DNA of 43,978 nucleotides from Sciscionella sediminilitoris (GTDB taxonomy: Bacteria; Actinomycetota; Actinomycetes; Mycobacteriales; Pseudonocardiaceae), in the NCBI RefSeq assembly GCF_000737195.2, contig NZ_JALM01000044.1, positions 1 through 43,978 on the forward strand, read 5' to 3'. Below are positions 8,341 to 15,949 of this stretch, in pieces. Both the position numbers and the translations under genes were made by a program. The notes below the pieces were generated by a model that was given only the letters and a program-made list of their open reading frames with translations, had not been told where the DNA came from and made no database searches. Within the stretch, counting starts at the first letter, position 1, and every line of letters starts with the position of its first letter.

Positions 8341-9236
8341 GCCCCGGCCTTGGCCAGCTGCTCGATCTCTGCGCCCATCCAGGCGAGGTAGTCGTCGGTG
8401 CCCTTGGGGAAGGTCTCGGTCACCGCGACGACCGGCAGGCCCGCCCGCTTGGCATTATCGCGCAGCTGATTCGCGGTGTCCGTCTGCGTCTGGGTGTTGT
8501 CCACGAGCATGCTCACCTTGTGCCCGGTGATGAGCTGATTGGTCTCCGCGATCGCGGCCGCCGGGATGTCCTGGTCCTTCTCCACCGCCTCGGCATAACC
8601 GGCCGGGGTCGCCTCCCGCACCCCGGCGGCCTCGAGCAGGTAGTCCGCCACGGATTCGGTGGCCAGCGCGGAGAGCTGCTTGCCCTGCCCGATTCCGCGG
8701 GCCTTCGCGATCAGCCCGTCGATCTTGCCGTCGAATTCCTTCGCGTTCTTGGTGAAGGTCTCCTTGGCCGAGCCGTCGATCGAACTCAGCTTCCGTGCGA
8801 TTTCGTCGGCGACCTTTTTCACCGTCGGCAAATCGTAGAACACGTGCTCGTTCACATCGTCCCCGTGTTTTCCGGAGAGGGCGAACGCGTCCACATCCTC
8901 TTTCTGTTCCCCGCTCGCCTTGACCGCCTTACCGAAGAAATCGTCGTAGCCGCCGCCGTTGCGCACGGTCAGTTTCGCCTTGGCGATCTTCGCGGTGTCC
9001 GCGGCGCTGGACTCGTAATCGTGCGGGTCCTTCTCCGGGGAATCGATGAGCGAGCTCACCGAAACCTTGTCGCCGCCGACCGCCTTGGCCACCGAGCCCC
9101 ACACGTTCGTCGAGGCGACCACGTCGATCTTGCCCGAGTCGCCCTGACTCGCCGAACCACCGCCCGAACCGCATCCGGCGAGGGCGAGCACCCCGGCGAA
9201 GCAGGCTGCGGACAAGGCGATCGTGCGGCTAGACAT
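8337..9236 (-). CDS. znuA: metal ABC transporter substrate-binding lipoprotein (ZnuA/MntC-like)
   Basis: This 299-residue cluster A-I solute-binding protein has a lipoprotein signal peptide ending LALAGC (lipidated Cys22). By alignment in my head with ZnuA/PsaA/MntC, the four metal ligands would be His72 (DPHDYE), His131 (NEHVFYDL), Glu194 (ATESVADYL) and an Asp at 281 or 282. Zinc-specific proteins usually have a third His; Glu at that place is seen in the manganese proteins PsaA and MntC. There is no His-rich loop. It is the first gene of the importer operon. The upstream region contains a Zur-box-like sequence. Gene naming as znuA is therefore provisional; it could be a manganese importer. 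Confidence 0.85.
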   Translation of the reverse strand: MSSRTIALSAACFAGVLALAGCGSGGGSASQGDSGKIDVVASTNVWGSVAKAVGGDKVSVSSLIDSPEKDPHDYESSAADTAKIAKAKLTVRNGGGYDDFFGKAVKASGEQKEDVDAFALSGKHGDDVNEHVFYDLPTVKKVADEIARKLSSIDGSAKETFTKNAKEFDGKIDGLIAKARGIGQGKQLSALATESVADYLLEAAGVREATPAGYAEAVEKDQDIPAAAIAETNQLITGHKVSMLVDNTQTQTDTANQLRDNAKRAGLPVVAVTETFPKGTDDYLAWMGAEIEQLAKAGA

Positions 9237-9258
9237 GAAGCACTCCTCGAAAATCGGT

Positions 9259-9275
9259 AATGGGAACCGTTTTCA
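9259..9275 (-). promoter_or_regulatory. Zur-box-like operator upstream of the metal importer
   Basis: The sequence AATGGGAACCGTTTTCA on the plus strand resembles the actinobacterial Zur consensus (roughly AATGAnAATGATTTTCA) and lies 23 bases before the start of the binding-protein gene. The outer positions AATG and TTTTCA match; the centre is GC-shifted. This supports zinc-dependent repression, in tension with the Mn-type ligand set of the binding protein. Confidence 0.45.
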
Positions 9276-9287
9276 ACAATGTTACCC

Positions 9288-9300
9288 GAACATCGTGTTC
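9288..9300. promoter_or_regulatory. 13-bp inverted repeat in the importer/LacI intergenic region
   Basis: GAACA and TGTTC are exact inverted arms around a three-base centre (TCG). It lies about 50 bases before the metal-importer start and 96 bases before the divergent lacI start. It may be an operator; it does not match the LexA or Zur consensus. Confidence 0.35.
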
Positions 9301-9365
9301 ACTCGCCGTTGGGGAGCAATACACGTAATGCGATTTTCCCGATACGGGGGAGCCCGTTCTTCTGA

Positions 9366-9388
9366 AACGGCTTCTGAACCGTTACGGT
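9366..9388 (+). promoter_or_regulatory. lacI promoter with overlapping inverted repeat; probably leaderless
   Basis: AACGG (9366-9370) and CCGTT (9379-9383) form an inverted repeat with an eight-base spacer. TACGGT at 9383-9388 fits the TAnnnT -10 pattern and ends seven bases before the ATG at 9396, where no ribosome-binding site is present. This spacing is typical of leaderless actinobacterial transcripts. The repeat sits between the -35 and -10 positions, so it is a candidate site for autorepression. Confidence 0.45.
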
Positions 9389-9395
9389 CTGCTGC

Positions 9396-10496
9396 ATGCC
9401 CCGCTCTACCCCTGGTCGACGGCCCGCCACGCTGGCCTCGCTCGCTGCCGAGCTCGGTGTGTCCCGCACGACCGTCTCCAACGCGTACAACCGGCCCGAC
9501 CAGCTGTCCCCGGAACTGCGTAAGCGCGTGCTCGACACGGCGCGGGTACTCGGTTATCCGGGCCCGGATCCGGTGGCCCGCTCGCTGCGCACCCGTAAGG
9601 CGGGCGCGGTCGGCCTGCTGCTGACCGAGAACCTCTCCTATGCCTTCCGCGATCCGGGCGCGATCGAATTCCTCGAAGGTCTCGCGCTCGCCTGCGAGGA
9701 CGCCGGTCAGGGTCTGCACCTGGTGCCGGCAAGCCCGGAACGCGAGGACGTGGCCTCGGTGCACCGCGCCGGTGTCGACGGCTTCGTCGTCTACTCGGTG
9801 CCCGAGGACGACCCGCACCTGGCCGCGGTGCTCGAACGGCCGCTGCCCACGGTGATCGCCGACCAGCCGAGGGCGGCCTCGGTGGACCACGTCGGCATCG
9901 ACGACCACGCCGCGATGCAGCGGCTCGCGCGGCACGTGATCGAGCTCGGCCACAAACACGTCGGGGTGCTGTGCATGCGGCTCGGCAGGGACCGCAACGA
10001 CGGTTTCGTCAGCCTTCCCCGCCAGCACAGCGCGCGCTATCACGTGCAGCGAGCCCGGCTGGCCGGGCTGCGCGACGCGTTCGAGGCGGCCGGGGTGGAC
10101 TGGAACACGGTCCCGGTTGTCGAGCGGTTCGACCACAGCCTCGCCGACGGGGCGCGCGCCGCGGGCCAGCTGCTGGACCGCGATCCGCAGGTCACCGCGA
10201 TCCTGTGCACATCCGATCTGCTCGCGCTCGGTGCGCTCGACGAGGCGGGCCGCCGCGGGCTGCGGGTGCCCCAGGATCTGACCGTCACCGGTTTCGACGG
10301 GATCGCCGAGGCCCTGCGCACCGAACTGACCACGGTGCGCCAGCCGGTACTGGACAAGGGCCGCACCGCGGGCGAACTACTGCTGTCCACAAAGGACCCC
10401 GGACGGCCGCGCTCGGTCACCCTGGACACCGAGCTGATCACCGGGAAGACCTCGGCGGGACCGCGCGGCTACGAGGAGCCGTGGTTCGGGCCGTAA
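9396..10496 (+). CDS. LacI-family transcriptional regulator
   Basis: The 366-residue protein has an N-terminal LacI helix-turn-helix (LASLAAELGVSRTTVSNAYNRPDQLS), a hinge helix region (GPDPVARSLRTRKAG, the L of SLRT replacing the usual minor-groove Leu context) and a periplasmic-binding-protein-like ligand domain. The ligand domain contains a longer than usual insert (RLGRDRNDGFVSLPRQHSARYHVQ). There is no sugar gene nearby; the divergent neighbour is the metal importer operon, so any link would be unusual for this family. Its own promoter contains an inverted repeat suited to autorepression. Effector and targets are unknown. Confidence 0.9.
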   Translation: MPRSTPGRRPATLASLAAELGVSRTTVSNAYNRPDQLSPELRKRVLDTARVLGYPGPDPVARSLRTRKAGAVGLLLTENLSYAFRDPGAIEFLEGLALACEDAGQGLHLVPASPEREDVASVHRAGVDGFVVYSVPEDDPHLAAVLERPLPTVIADQPRAASVDHVGIDDHAAMQRLARHVIELGHKHVGVLCMRLGRDRNDGFVSLPRQHSARYHVQRARLAGLRDAFEAAGVDWNTVPVVERFDHSLADGARAAGQLLDRDPQVTAILCTSDLLALGALDEAGRRGLRVPQDLTVTGFDGIAEALRTELTTVRQPVLDKGRTAGELLLSTKDPGRPRSVTLDTELITGKTSAGPRGYEEPWFGP

Positions 10497-10588
10497 CAGG
10501 CCGCTGGGGAGCCTCCTCCGTCACGAGCGGGAGTCAGCGTGCGGACGCCCCGCTGGACACCCGCACCCGAGATCAGCAAGAGTGGTCT
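10497..10588. other. convergent gap between lacI and lysR
   Basis: There is no gene here. A weak stem can be drawn with AGCGGG near 10536 and CCCGCT near 10557, possibly a shared terminator, but it is short and uncertain. Confidence 0.25.
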
Positions 10589-11470
10589 CTAACAAACGGT
10601 GCTACCGAGCGCGCGGGCGAAAGCGCGCACGTTCTCGGTCTCGTTGTGCCGGGACCACACCAGCCCCAGATTCGAGGCGGGCAGCCCGGTGACCGGGACG
10701 AAGCGGATGTTCTCCCGGTTGTGGTAGTCGGCGGTCTGCCTGCACAGCAGCATGCCGCCGCGGTTCGCCGCGGCCAGGGTCAGCCCCTCCGCGATGGTGC
10801 GCACCGCCAGCTCGGTACGCAGCGGGGTGCCCGCCGGCGTCCGGTCCGGGGTCCAGGCCCGCCGCCAGTACTCCGGGGCGGGCCCGTCCACGCCGATCAA
10901 CGGGCACCCGGCCAGGTCCTCCGCGGTGAGCTCGCCGCGATCGGCCAGCGGATGATCCCGCGCCAGCGCGAGGGTGGGCGGCTGCTTCGGTAGCACCGGA
11001 CCGAGCACGAGATCCGGTTCGCACACCGGAAGCAGCACGACCGCGGCATCGAGTTCGGCGCGCTGCAGCGGACCGAACGGGTCCCCCAGCGGAATCTCGG
11101 TGACCTCGGTGCGCACCTGGGGATGCTGCTTCTCGAACGCGGCGATGGCACTGGTGAGCTGATCGTCGACGGTGCCCTGGAAGCCGATCCGCACGCTGCC
11201 GTGCACCCCGGCCGCCGCGCGCCGCGCCCGCTGCACGGTCTCGCTGAGCTCGGCGTAGGCGGGGCGCAGCTCCGCGAGGAACCGCTCACCGGCCGGGCTG
11301 AGCCGGACCACGCGGCTGGTCCGCTGCACCAGCACGGCACCGATGCGCCGCTCCAGCGCCCGCAACAGCTGGCTGACCCGGCTCTGGGTGAGGTAGAGCC
11401 GCTGCGCGGTCCGGCCGAAGTGCAGCTCTTCGGCGAGCACCAGGAAACACTCGAGCTCGCGCAGGTCCAC
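10589..11470 (-). CDS. LysR-family transcriptional regulator
   Basis: The 293-residue protein opens with the LysR winged helix (MDLRELECFLVLAEELHFGRTAQ then LYLTQSRVSQLLRALE) and has the typical type 2 periplasmic-binding-like effector domain (about residues 90-290). The GTG at 11468-11470 is preceded by GAAAGGAG, giving good ribosome-binding spacing. It is divergent from an MFS exporter gene and most likely activates or represses it in response to a small molecule. The effector cannot be deduced. Confidence 0.92.
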   Translation of the reverse strand: MDLRELECFLVLAEELHFGRTAQRLYLTQSRVSQLLRALERRIGAVLVQRTSRVVRLSPAGERFLAELRPAYAELSETVQRARRAAAGVHGSVRIGFQGTVDDQLTSAIAAFEKQHPQVRTEVTEIPLGDPFGPLQRAELDAAVVLLPVCEPDLVLGPVLPKQPPTLALARDHPLADRGELTAEDLAGCPLIGVDGPAPEYWRRAWTPDRTPAGTPLRTELAVRTIAEGLTLAAANRGGMLLCRQTADYHNRENIRFVPVTGLPASNLGLVWSRHNETENVRAFARALGSTVC

Positions 11471-11558
11471 CCGGGCACTCCTTTCGATAAGCCTGACTCA
11501 TAGAAGGTTCGCGGATCGTTCGTTGTTCCCTGGCCCGGATCCGGCTTGGCTCGATGTC

Positions 11559-12731
11559 GTGACACAGACTTCGATCCAGGCTCCGGTACGCCCCATTCCC
11601 GCGGTGCTCGCCCTCGCCGCGAGCAGCTTCACCGTGGTGACCGCCGAGATGCTGCCCGTCGGCCTGCTCACCCCGCTCAGCGCCGCGCTCGGGGTGCGCG
11701 AGGGAACCGCGGGCCTCGCGCTCACCGTGACCGGATTCGTCGCCGCACTCGCCGCCCCGCTGCTGATTACCGCACTCGGCCGGTTCGACCGGCGCACCGT
11801 GCTCGGCGCGCTCATGCTGCTGCTGACGCTGGGCAATCTGATCGCCGCCCTCGCACCGGATTTCGCGGTGCTCATGCTCGGCAGGGTGCTCATCGGGATC
11901 GTCGTCGGCGGGCTCTGGTCGATCGCGGCGAGCATCCCGGCCCGGCTCGTCGCCCCGGCCAGGGTCTCCGCGGCCACCTCGGTGGTGTTCAGCGGGATCG
12001 GCATCGCCTCGGTGCTCGGGGTACCCGCGGGCACCTATCTCGGCGCGCTCGCGGGGTGGCGCGCCGGGTTCCTCGCGGTCGCCGCACTGGGCCTGCTGCT
12101 CGCCTTCGCGCTGCGGGCGAGCCTGCCGCGGCTCGCCGCGGAACCGGCGACCCGGTTCTCCGGGCTGCCCGGGCTGCTGCGAATCCCCGCGCTGCGCACC
12201 GGGCTCGCGGTCACCGCGCTGCTCGTCCTCGCGCACTTCGCGGCGTACACCTATGTGCGCCCAGCCGTCGAATCGAGCATCGCGGTCACCCCGGCCACGC
12301 TGAGCGCGCTGCTGCTTGGTTACGGGATCGCCGGGGTGTGCGGGAACTTCCTCGGTGGTTTCGGGGCCGGCCGCGCGCCACGGTGGACCGCGGTCGTGCT
12401 CGCCGCGCTGATCGCCGCCGCGCTGTTGGCCTGGACCGGTACCCACTCGCCCCTGCTGCTGACCGTGCTGCTGCTGGTGTGGGGGCTCGGCTACGGCGGG
12501 ATCTCGGTGACCGCGCAGACCTGGCTGCTCGCCTCGGCACCGCAGGCGCGGGAGCTGGCCTCGGCGCTGTTCGTCGGGGTGTTCAATGCCGCTATCGCCG
12601 CGGGCGCACTGCTCGGCGGGCTGCTCGTGGACTCGGCGGGGTTGACGACGCTGCTACTCACCGGCGGTTCGCTCGCGATCGCCGGGCTGCTGGTGTGCCT
12701 GTTCGGCCGGGCACCGAAGGCCGATCGCTAG
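11559..12731 (+). CDS. MFS transporter, DHA1-type efflux permease
   Basis: A protein of 390 residues from the GTG at 11559 has twelve hydrophobic segments. The first helix reads VLALAASSFTVVTAEMLPVGLLTPL, typical of the AraJ/NepI-like DHA1 group that exports sugars, nucleosides or drugs. The frame is open to a TTG at 11523, but the extra twelve residues (FPGPDPAWLDV) look non-native, so the later GTG is preferred; neither start has a clear ribosome-binding site. It is divergent from the LysR regulator. Its stop overlaps that of the convergent minus-strand gene by CTAG. The substrate is unknown. Confidence 0.85.
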   Translation: MTQTSIQAPVRPIPAVLALAASSFTVVTAEMLPVGLLTPLSAALGVREGTAGLALTVTGFVAALAAPLLITALGRFDRRTVLGALMLLLTLGNLIAALAPDFAVLMLGRVLIGIVVGGLWSIAASIPARLVAPARVSAATSVVFSGIGIASVLGVPAGTYLGALAGWRAGFLAVAALGLLLAFALRASLPRLAAEPATRFSGLPGLLRIPALRTGLAVTALLVLAHFAAYTYVRPAVESSIAVTPATLSALLLGYGIAGVCGNFLGGFGAGRAPRWTAVVLAALIAAALLAWTGTHSPLLLTVLLLVWGLGYGGISVTAQTWLLASAPQARELASALFVGVFNAAIAAGALLGGLLVDSAGLTTLLLTGGSLAIAGLLVCLFGRAPKADR

Positions 12732-13462
12732 GTGATGCTGAACCGGACCGGCATGCTCGGCACCGGACCGAGCTTCGCGGTGACCTGGTAGTCGCCCTGC
12801 TTGACCGCGGTCCGTTTCGCGGGGCAACCGGGAGCGGAGGTGCGCCCGGCCCACTGCACGGAGAACGTGATCGGTTTGCCGGGCTGCATCGTCCGCTTCT
12901 CCGGCTTGGTCGCGGCGAAGGAACAGTCGCCCGAACCCCACAGCCGGCTACCGCCCGAATCGCTGATGACCAGTTCGCGCTGGGCGTGCCCCACATCCTG
13001 GATGCAGGGCTGACCGCCGATGTTCAGCACGCTCATGGTCAGCTTCGGCTGCTCGCCGAGTTTGTAGCTCGGCTTGTCGGTGGTGGCGAGCACGTGCAGG
13101 AACGAGGGATCGCACGGCTTCGGCGGGGCGGGCGGCGGTTTGGGCGCACTCGAGGACGGCGCGCCCGAGGACGGGGCGGCACCCGAGGAGGGCGCGGCAC
13201 TGGACGACGGTGGCGCGGAGGAGGACGGCTGACCGCTCGGCGCGGCGCTCGAGGAACCCGCGGGAACCGGAGCACCGTGGTTCGGCGGCTGATCGTCGAC
13301 GTTCCCCGTCTTCACCGCGTCGGCGTCCCGCTGTGTAGTGCCCGAGAACAGGGCCCCCAATCCCCAGACGACCAGCACGAACGCGAGGACGCCACCGGCG
13401 ATCGCCAAGGCCCGGCGGCGCACATACACCGAGTGGGGCGCTGGCCCTCCTGGTTGCGTCAT
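12728..13462 (-). CDS. single-pass membrane protein with Ser/Pro/Ala linker and extracellular beta domain
   Basis: The start is the ATG at 13460-13462 (MTQPGGPAPHSVYVRRR); the longer open frame upstream is AT-richer promoter DNA. The protein has 244 residues: a basic cytoplasmic N terminus, one membrane helix (about residues 18-40, ALAIAGGVLAFVLVVWGLGALF), then a low-complexity Ser/Pro/Ala-rich stalk (about 65-115), then a beta-rich domain of about 125 residues with four cysteines (KPCDPSF, GQPCIQD, GSGDCSF, APGCPAK) likely to form two disulfides outside the cell. The pattern (CxP...YKLGEQPKLTMSVLNIG...C) resembles immunoglobulin-like domains of actinobacterial surface proteins. No specific function can be assigned. 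Confidence 0.75.
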   Translation of the reverse strand: MTQPGGPAPHSVYVRRRALAIAGGVLAFVLVVWGLGALFSGTTQRDADAVKTGNVDDQPPNHGAPVPAGSSSAAPSGQPSSSAPPSSSAAPSSGAAPSSGAPSSSAPKPPPAPPKPCDPSFLHVLATTDKPSYKLGEQPKLTMSVLNIGGQPCIQDVGHAQRELVISDSGGSRLWGSGDCSFAATKPEKRTMQPGKPITFSVQWAGRTSAPGCPAKRTAVKQGDYQVTAKLGPVPSMPVRFSIT

Positions 13463-13532
13463 GCCGCGACCGTAACCCGGGAAACGCGGTGAGTTGTGCT
13501 TTCCAGGGTTTAGGCCATTCGGGCGTGTCGCA

Positions 13533-13554
13533 ATGGGCGATACATTTAGCCCAT
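13533..13554. promoter_or_regulatory. inverted repeat upstream of the carbonic anhydrase gene
   Basis: ATGGGC (13533-13538) and GCCCAT (13549-13554) are perfect inverted arms separated by an AT-rich ten-base spacer. They lie 29 bases upstream of a possible -10 element. The geometry is that of a dimeric regulator operator. No regulator gene is adjacent. Confidence 0.45.
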
Positions 13555-13582
13555 ATGGAGTACACACAGTTCAGTGACAAGA

Positions 13583-13588
13583 TAAAAT
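13583..13588 (+). promoter_or_regulatory. possible -10 element of the carbonic anhydrase gene
   Basis: TAAAAT in an unusually A-rich stretch, 31 bases before the GTG start. No good -35 hexamer is visible 17 bases upstream, so the assignment is tentative. Confidence 0.35.
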
Positions 13589-13619
13589 GACCACGGAGCG
13601 TCTCAATAAGGAGTTATGA

Positions 13620-14111
13620 GTGACCGCAATCGACGAACTGCTCGCCCGCCATTCCGGAGGCATCGACACCGGCCACCCGGAGATCCCGACTCCGGTGCCC
13701 AATATGCATGTCGCGATCGTGACCTGTATGGATGCGCGAATCAAGGTCTTCGACGTGTTCGGCCTCAAGCACGGTGAAGCCCATATCCTGCGCAATGCCG
13801 GTGGTGTGGTCACCGATGACATCATCCGCTCGCTCGCGCTGTCCCAGCGCAAACTCGAGACCCGCGAAGTGATCGTCATGCAGCACAATTCCTGCGGGCT
13901 CAATTCGGTCACCGAGGACGGGTTCAAGGACGAGATCGAGGAGGAGACCGGAATTCGGCCACCGTGGGCGGTCGAGGCGTTCCGGGACCTGGAGGCGAGC
14001 GTCCGCCAGTCGATGCAGCGGGTGCGCAGGAGCCCGTTCATCCCGTACCAGGACAAGGTGCGCGGATTCACCTACGACGTGGGTACCGCGCAGGTCACCG
14101 AGGTGCACTGA
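13620..14111 (+). CDS. beta-carbonic anhydrase, Rv1284 (CanA) type
   Basis: The 163-residue enzyme interconverts CO2 and bicarbonate. The zinc site is intact: Cys36-x-Asp38-x-Arg40 (CMDAR) and His89/Cys92 (HNSCG). From memory, its length and sequence (ACMDAR..., GEAHxxRNAGxVVTDDxIRSLAxSQR, ETGIRPxW) match the short M. tuberculosis enzyme Rv1284, not the longer Rv3588c that sits beside mutY in that species. GTG 13620 follows AAGGAG with a six-base spacer; an out-of-frame ATG at 13616 overlaps the start. It is probably monocistronic, with an operator-like repeat upstream and a strong hairpin downstream. Confidence 0.92.
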   Translation: MTAIDELLARHSGGIDTGHPEIPTPVPNMHVAIVTCMDARIKVFDVFGLKHGEAHILRNAGGVVTDDIIRSLALSQRKLETREVIVMQHNSCGLNSVTEDGFKDEIEEETGIRPPWAVEAFRDLEASVRQSMQRVRRSPFIPYQDKVRGFTYDVGTAQVTEVH

Positions 14112-14126
14112 GCCCGCTGACAGCCC

Positions 14127-14176
14127 CCCGGCCGCGCGTGACAGCGCGGTGTGCGCACCATGCCAGCGCGGCCGGG
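14127..14176 (+). terminator. long hairpin between carbonic anhydrase and drrA-like genes
   Basis: CCCGGCCGCGC (14127-14137) and GCGCGGCCGGG (14166-14176) are perfect 11-base complementary arms. The 28-base loop contains a smaller GGTG/CACC stem (14148-14159). It begins 15 bases after the carbonic anhydrase stop and ends 13 bases before the next ATG. It can serve as a terminator for the first gene or as a leader structure controlling the second. Confidence 0.55.
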
Positions 14177-14189
14177 CAACCTCGGTGGC

Positions 14190-15143
14190 ATGACAGATGC
14201 GATCAGGGCCGAGGGCCTTGTCAAGAGATTCGGGCCGACGACCGCGCTCGCCGGGGTCGACCTCGCCGTGGAGCAGGGCACCGTGCTCGGTGTGCTCGGC
14301 CCCAACGGCGCGGGCAAGACCACGGCGGTGCGCATCCTCGCCACGCTGCTGCGCGCCGACGAGGGACACGCCGAGGTCGGCGGCTACGACGTACACCGTG
14401 AAGCGGCCGCGGTACGCAGGCTGATCGGGGTCACCGGGCAGTACGCCTCGGTGGACGAGGACCTTTCGGCCAACGAGAACCTGATGATGATCGGCAGGCT
14501 GCTCGGCTTCTCCCGCCGGGCCGCCCGCGCCCGCGGTGCCGAACTGCTGGAGCGCTTCGAACTCACCGAGGCGGCGAACCGGGCGCTCAAGGGGTACTCG
14601 GGCGGGATGCGCCGCCGCCTCGATCTCGCCGCGAGCCTTGTCGGCCGTCCCGCGGTGCTCTTCCTGGACGAGCCGACCACCGGGCTGGACCCGCACAGCC
14701 GCAACCAGGTGTGGGCGATGGTGCGCGATCTGCTCGCCGACGGGGTGACGGTGCTGCTGACCACCCAGTACCTGGAGGAGGCCGATCAGCTCGCGGACCG
14801 GATCACGGTGATCGACAAGGGCCGGGTGGCCGCGGACGGGCGCCCGGACGAGCTCAAGCGCCAGACCGGAGGGCAGACGCTGCAGCTGCTCCCGCACGAT
14901 CCGCGGGACGCGGAGAAGGCCGCGCGCATCCTCGCCGACCTGACCGGTTCCGCGCCCGGCCGCAATACCGACACCGGGCTGCTCACCGTCCCGGTCGAGG
15001 ATCCCGTCGTGCTCTCCGCGGTGGTGCGCAGGCTGGACGACGCCGGGATCCTCGCCGATGAGCTGGCGCTGCGGCTGCCGAGCCTCGACGAGGTGTTCCT
15101 CGCGCTCACCGGGCACGCGAGCGAATCGGAGGTTGCGGCATGA
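14190..15143 (+). CDS. daunorubicin-resistance-type ABC exporter ATPase (DrrA family)
   Basis: The 317-residue ATPase has Walker A (GPNGAGKTT), signature (YSGGMRRR), Walker B (AVLFLDEPTTGLDPHSR) and the C-terminal extension (about residues 225-310, ending LPSLDEVFLALTGH) typical of the DrrA family. The start is the ATG at 14190, whose sequence MTDAIRAEGLVKRFG is family-typical; upstream codons fall in the hairpin. It powers the DrrB-like permease encoded with an ATGA overlap. Such exporters expel drugs or lipids. The neighbouring SARP regulator hints at a link to secondary metabolism, but no biosynthetic genes are in the window. Confidence 0.92.
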   Translation: MTDAIRAEGLVKRFGPTTALAGVDLAVEQGTVLGVLGPNGAGKTTAVRILATLLRADEGHAEVGGYDVHREAAAVRRLIGVTGQYASVDEDLSANENLMMIGRLLGFSRRAARARGAELLERFELTEAANRALKGYSGGMRRRLDLAASLVGRPAVLFLDEPTTGLDPHSRNQVWAMVRDLLADGVTVLLTTQYLEEADQLADRITVIDKGRVAADGRPDELKRQTGGQTLQLLPHDPRDAEKAARILADLTGSAPGRNTDTGLLTVPVEDPVVLSAVVRRLDDAGILADELALRLPSLDEVFLALTGHASESEVAA

Positions 15144-15949
15144 CCACCCTCACGGCACCATCCACGCTGTCCGCGCGCCGGGTCAGCCCGCTGGCCACGC
15201 TGCGCGCCGGGGTCACCCTCGCCGGGCGCAGCATCATCCGCATCCGCAAGAACCCGGAATCCCTGGTCGACGTCACCCTGCAGCCGATCATCTTCCTGCT
15301 GATGTTCGTCTACATCTTCGGTGGCGCGATCGCCGGGAACACCCACCAGTACATGCAGTTCCTCGTTCCCGGGCTCGCCGTGCAGAACACCGTGTTCGCC
15401 AGCATGGGTATCGGGGTCGCGCTGAACACCGACATCACCAAGGGCGTTTTCGACCGGTTCCGTACCCTGCCGATCGCCCGCTCCGCCCCGCTGATCGGTG
15501 CGGTGTTCGGGGATGTGGTGCGCTACGTGCTCGCGGTGGGCTGGCTGCTGGTGTTCGCGGCGATCCTCGGCTTCCGGGTGCAGACCGGATTCGGCCCGCT
15601 GCTGCTGGCGATCGTGCTGCTGGTGGCCTTCGCGCTGTGCATGTGCTGGATCACGGTGTTCGTGGGACTGCTGGTGCGCAGCCCGACCGCGGTGCAGGGC
15701 CTGATGATGCTCGTGGTCTTCCCGCTGACCTTCGGCAGCAATGTGTTCGCCAATCCGGCGACCATGCCCGGCTGGCTGCGCGCCTGGGCGGATGTGAACC
15801 CGATCAGCAAGATCTCCGAGGTGAGCAGGGGCCTGATGGTCGGTGGACCGGTCGCCGGGCCGCTCGGTTACGCGGCACTGTGGATGGTCGGCCTCGTCGC
15901 GGTGTTCTTCCCGCTGGCGATGTGGGCTTACCGGCGAAGGGTGAGCTGA
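15140..15949 (+). CDS. ABC-2 type exporter permease (DrrB family)
   Basis: The 269-residue membrane protein has about six helices and the ABC-2 hallmarks: IRKNPESLVDVTLQPIIFLLMFVYIFGGAI near the N terminus, GVALNTDITKGVFDRFRTLP before the central helices, and FPLTFGSNVFANPATMPGWLRAWADVNPIS before the last helix. Translation is coupled to the ATPase gene (ATGA at 15140). It forms the channel of the exporter. The last 22 bases overlap the 3' end of the convergent SARP gene. Confidence 0.92.
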   Translation: MTTLTAPSTLSARRVSPLATLRAGVTLAGRSIIRIRKNPESLVDVTLQPIIFLLMFVYIFGGAIAGNTHQYMQFLVPGLAVQNTVFASMGIGVALNTDITKGVFDRFRTLPIARSAPLIGAVFGDVVRYVLAVGWLLVFAAILGFRVQTGFGPLLLAIVLLVAFALCMCWITVFVGLLVRSPTAVQGLMMLVVFPLTFGSNVFANPATMPGWLRAWADVNPISKISEVSRGLMVGGPVAGPLGYAALWMVGLVAVFFPLAMWAYRRRVS

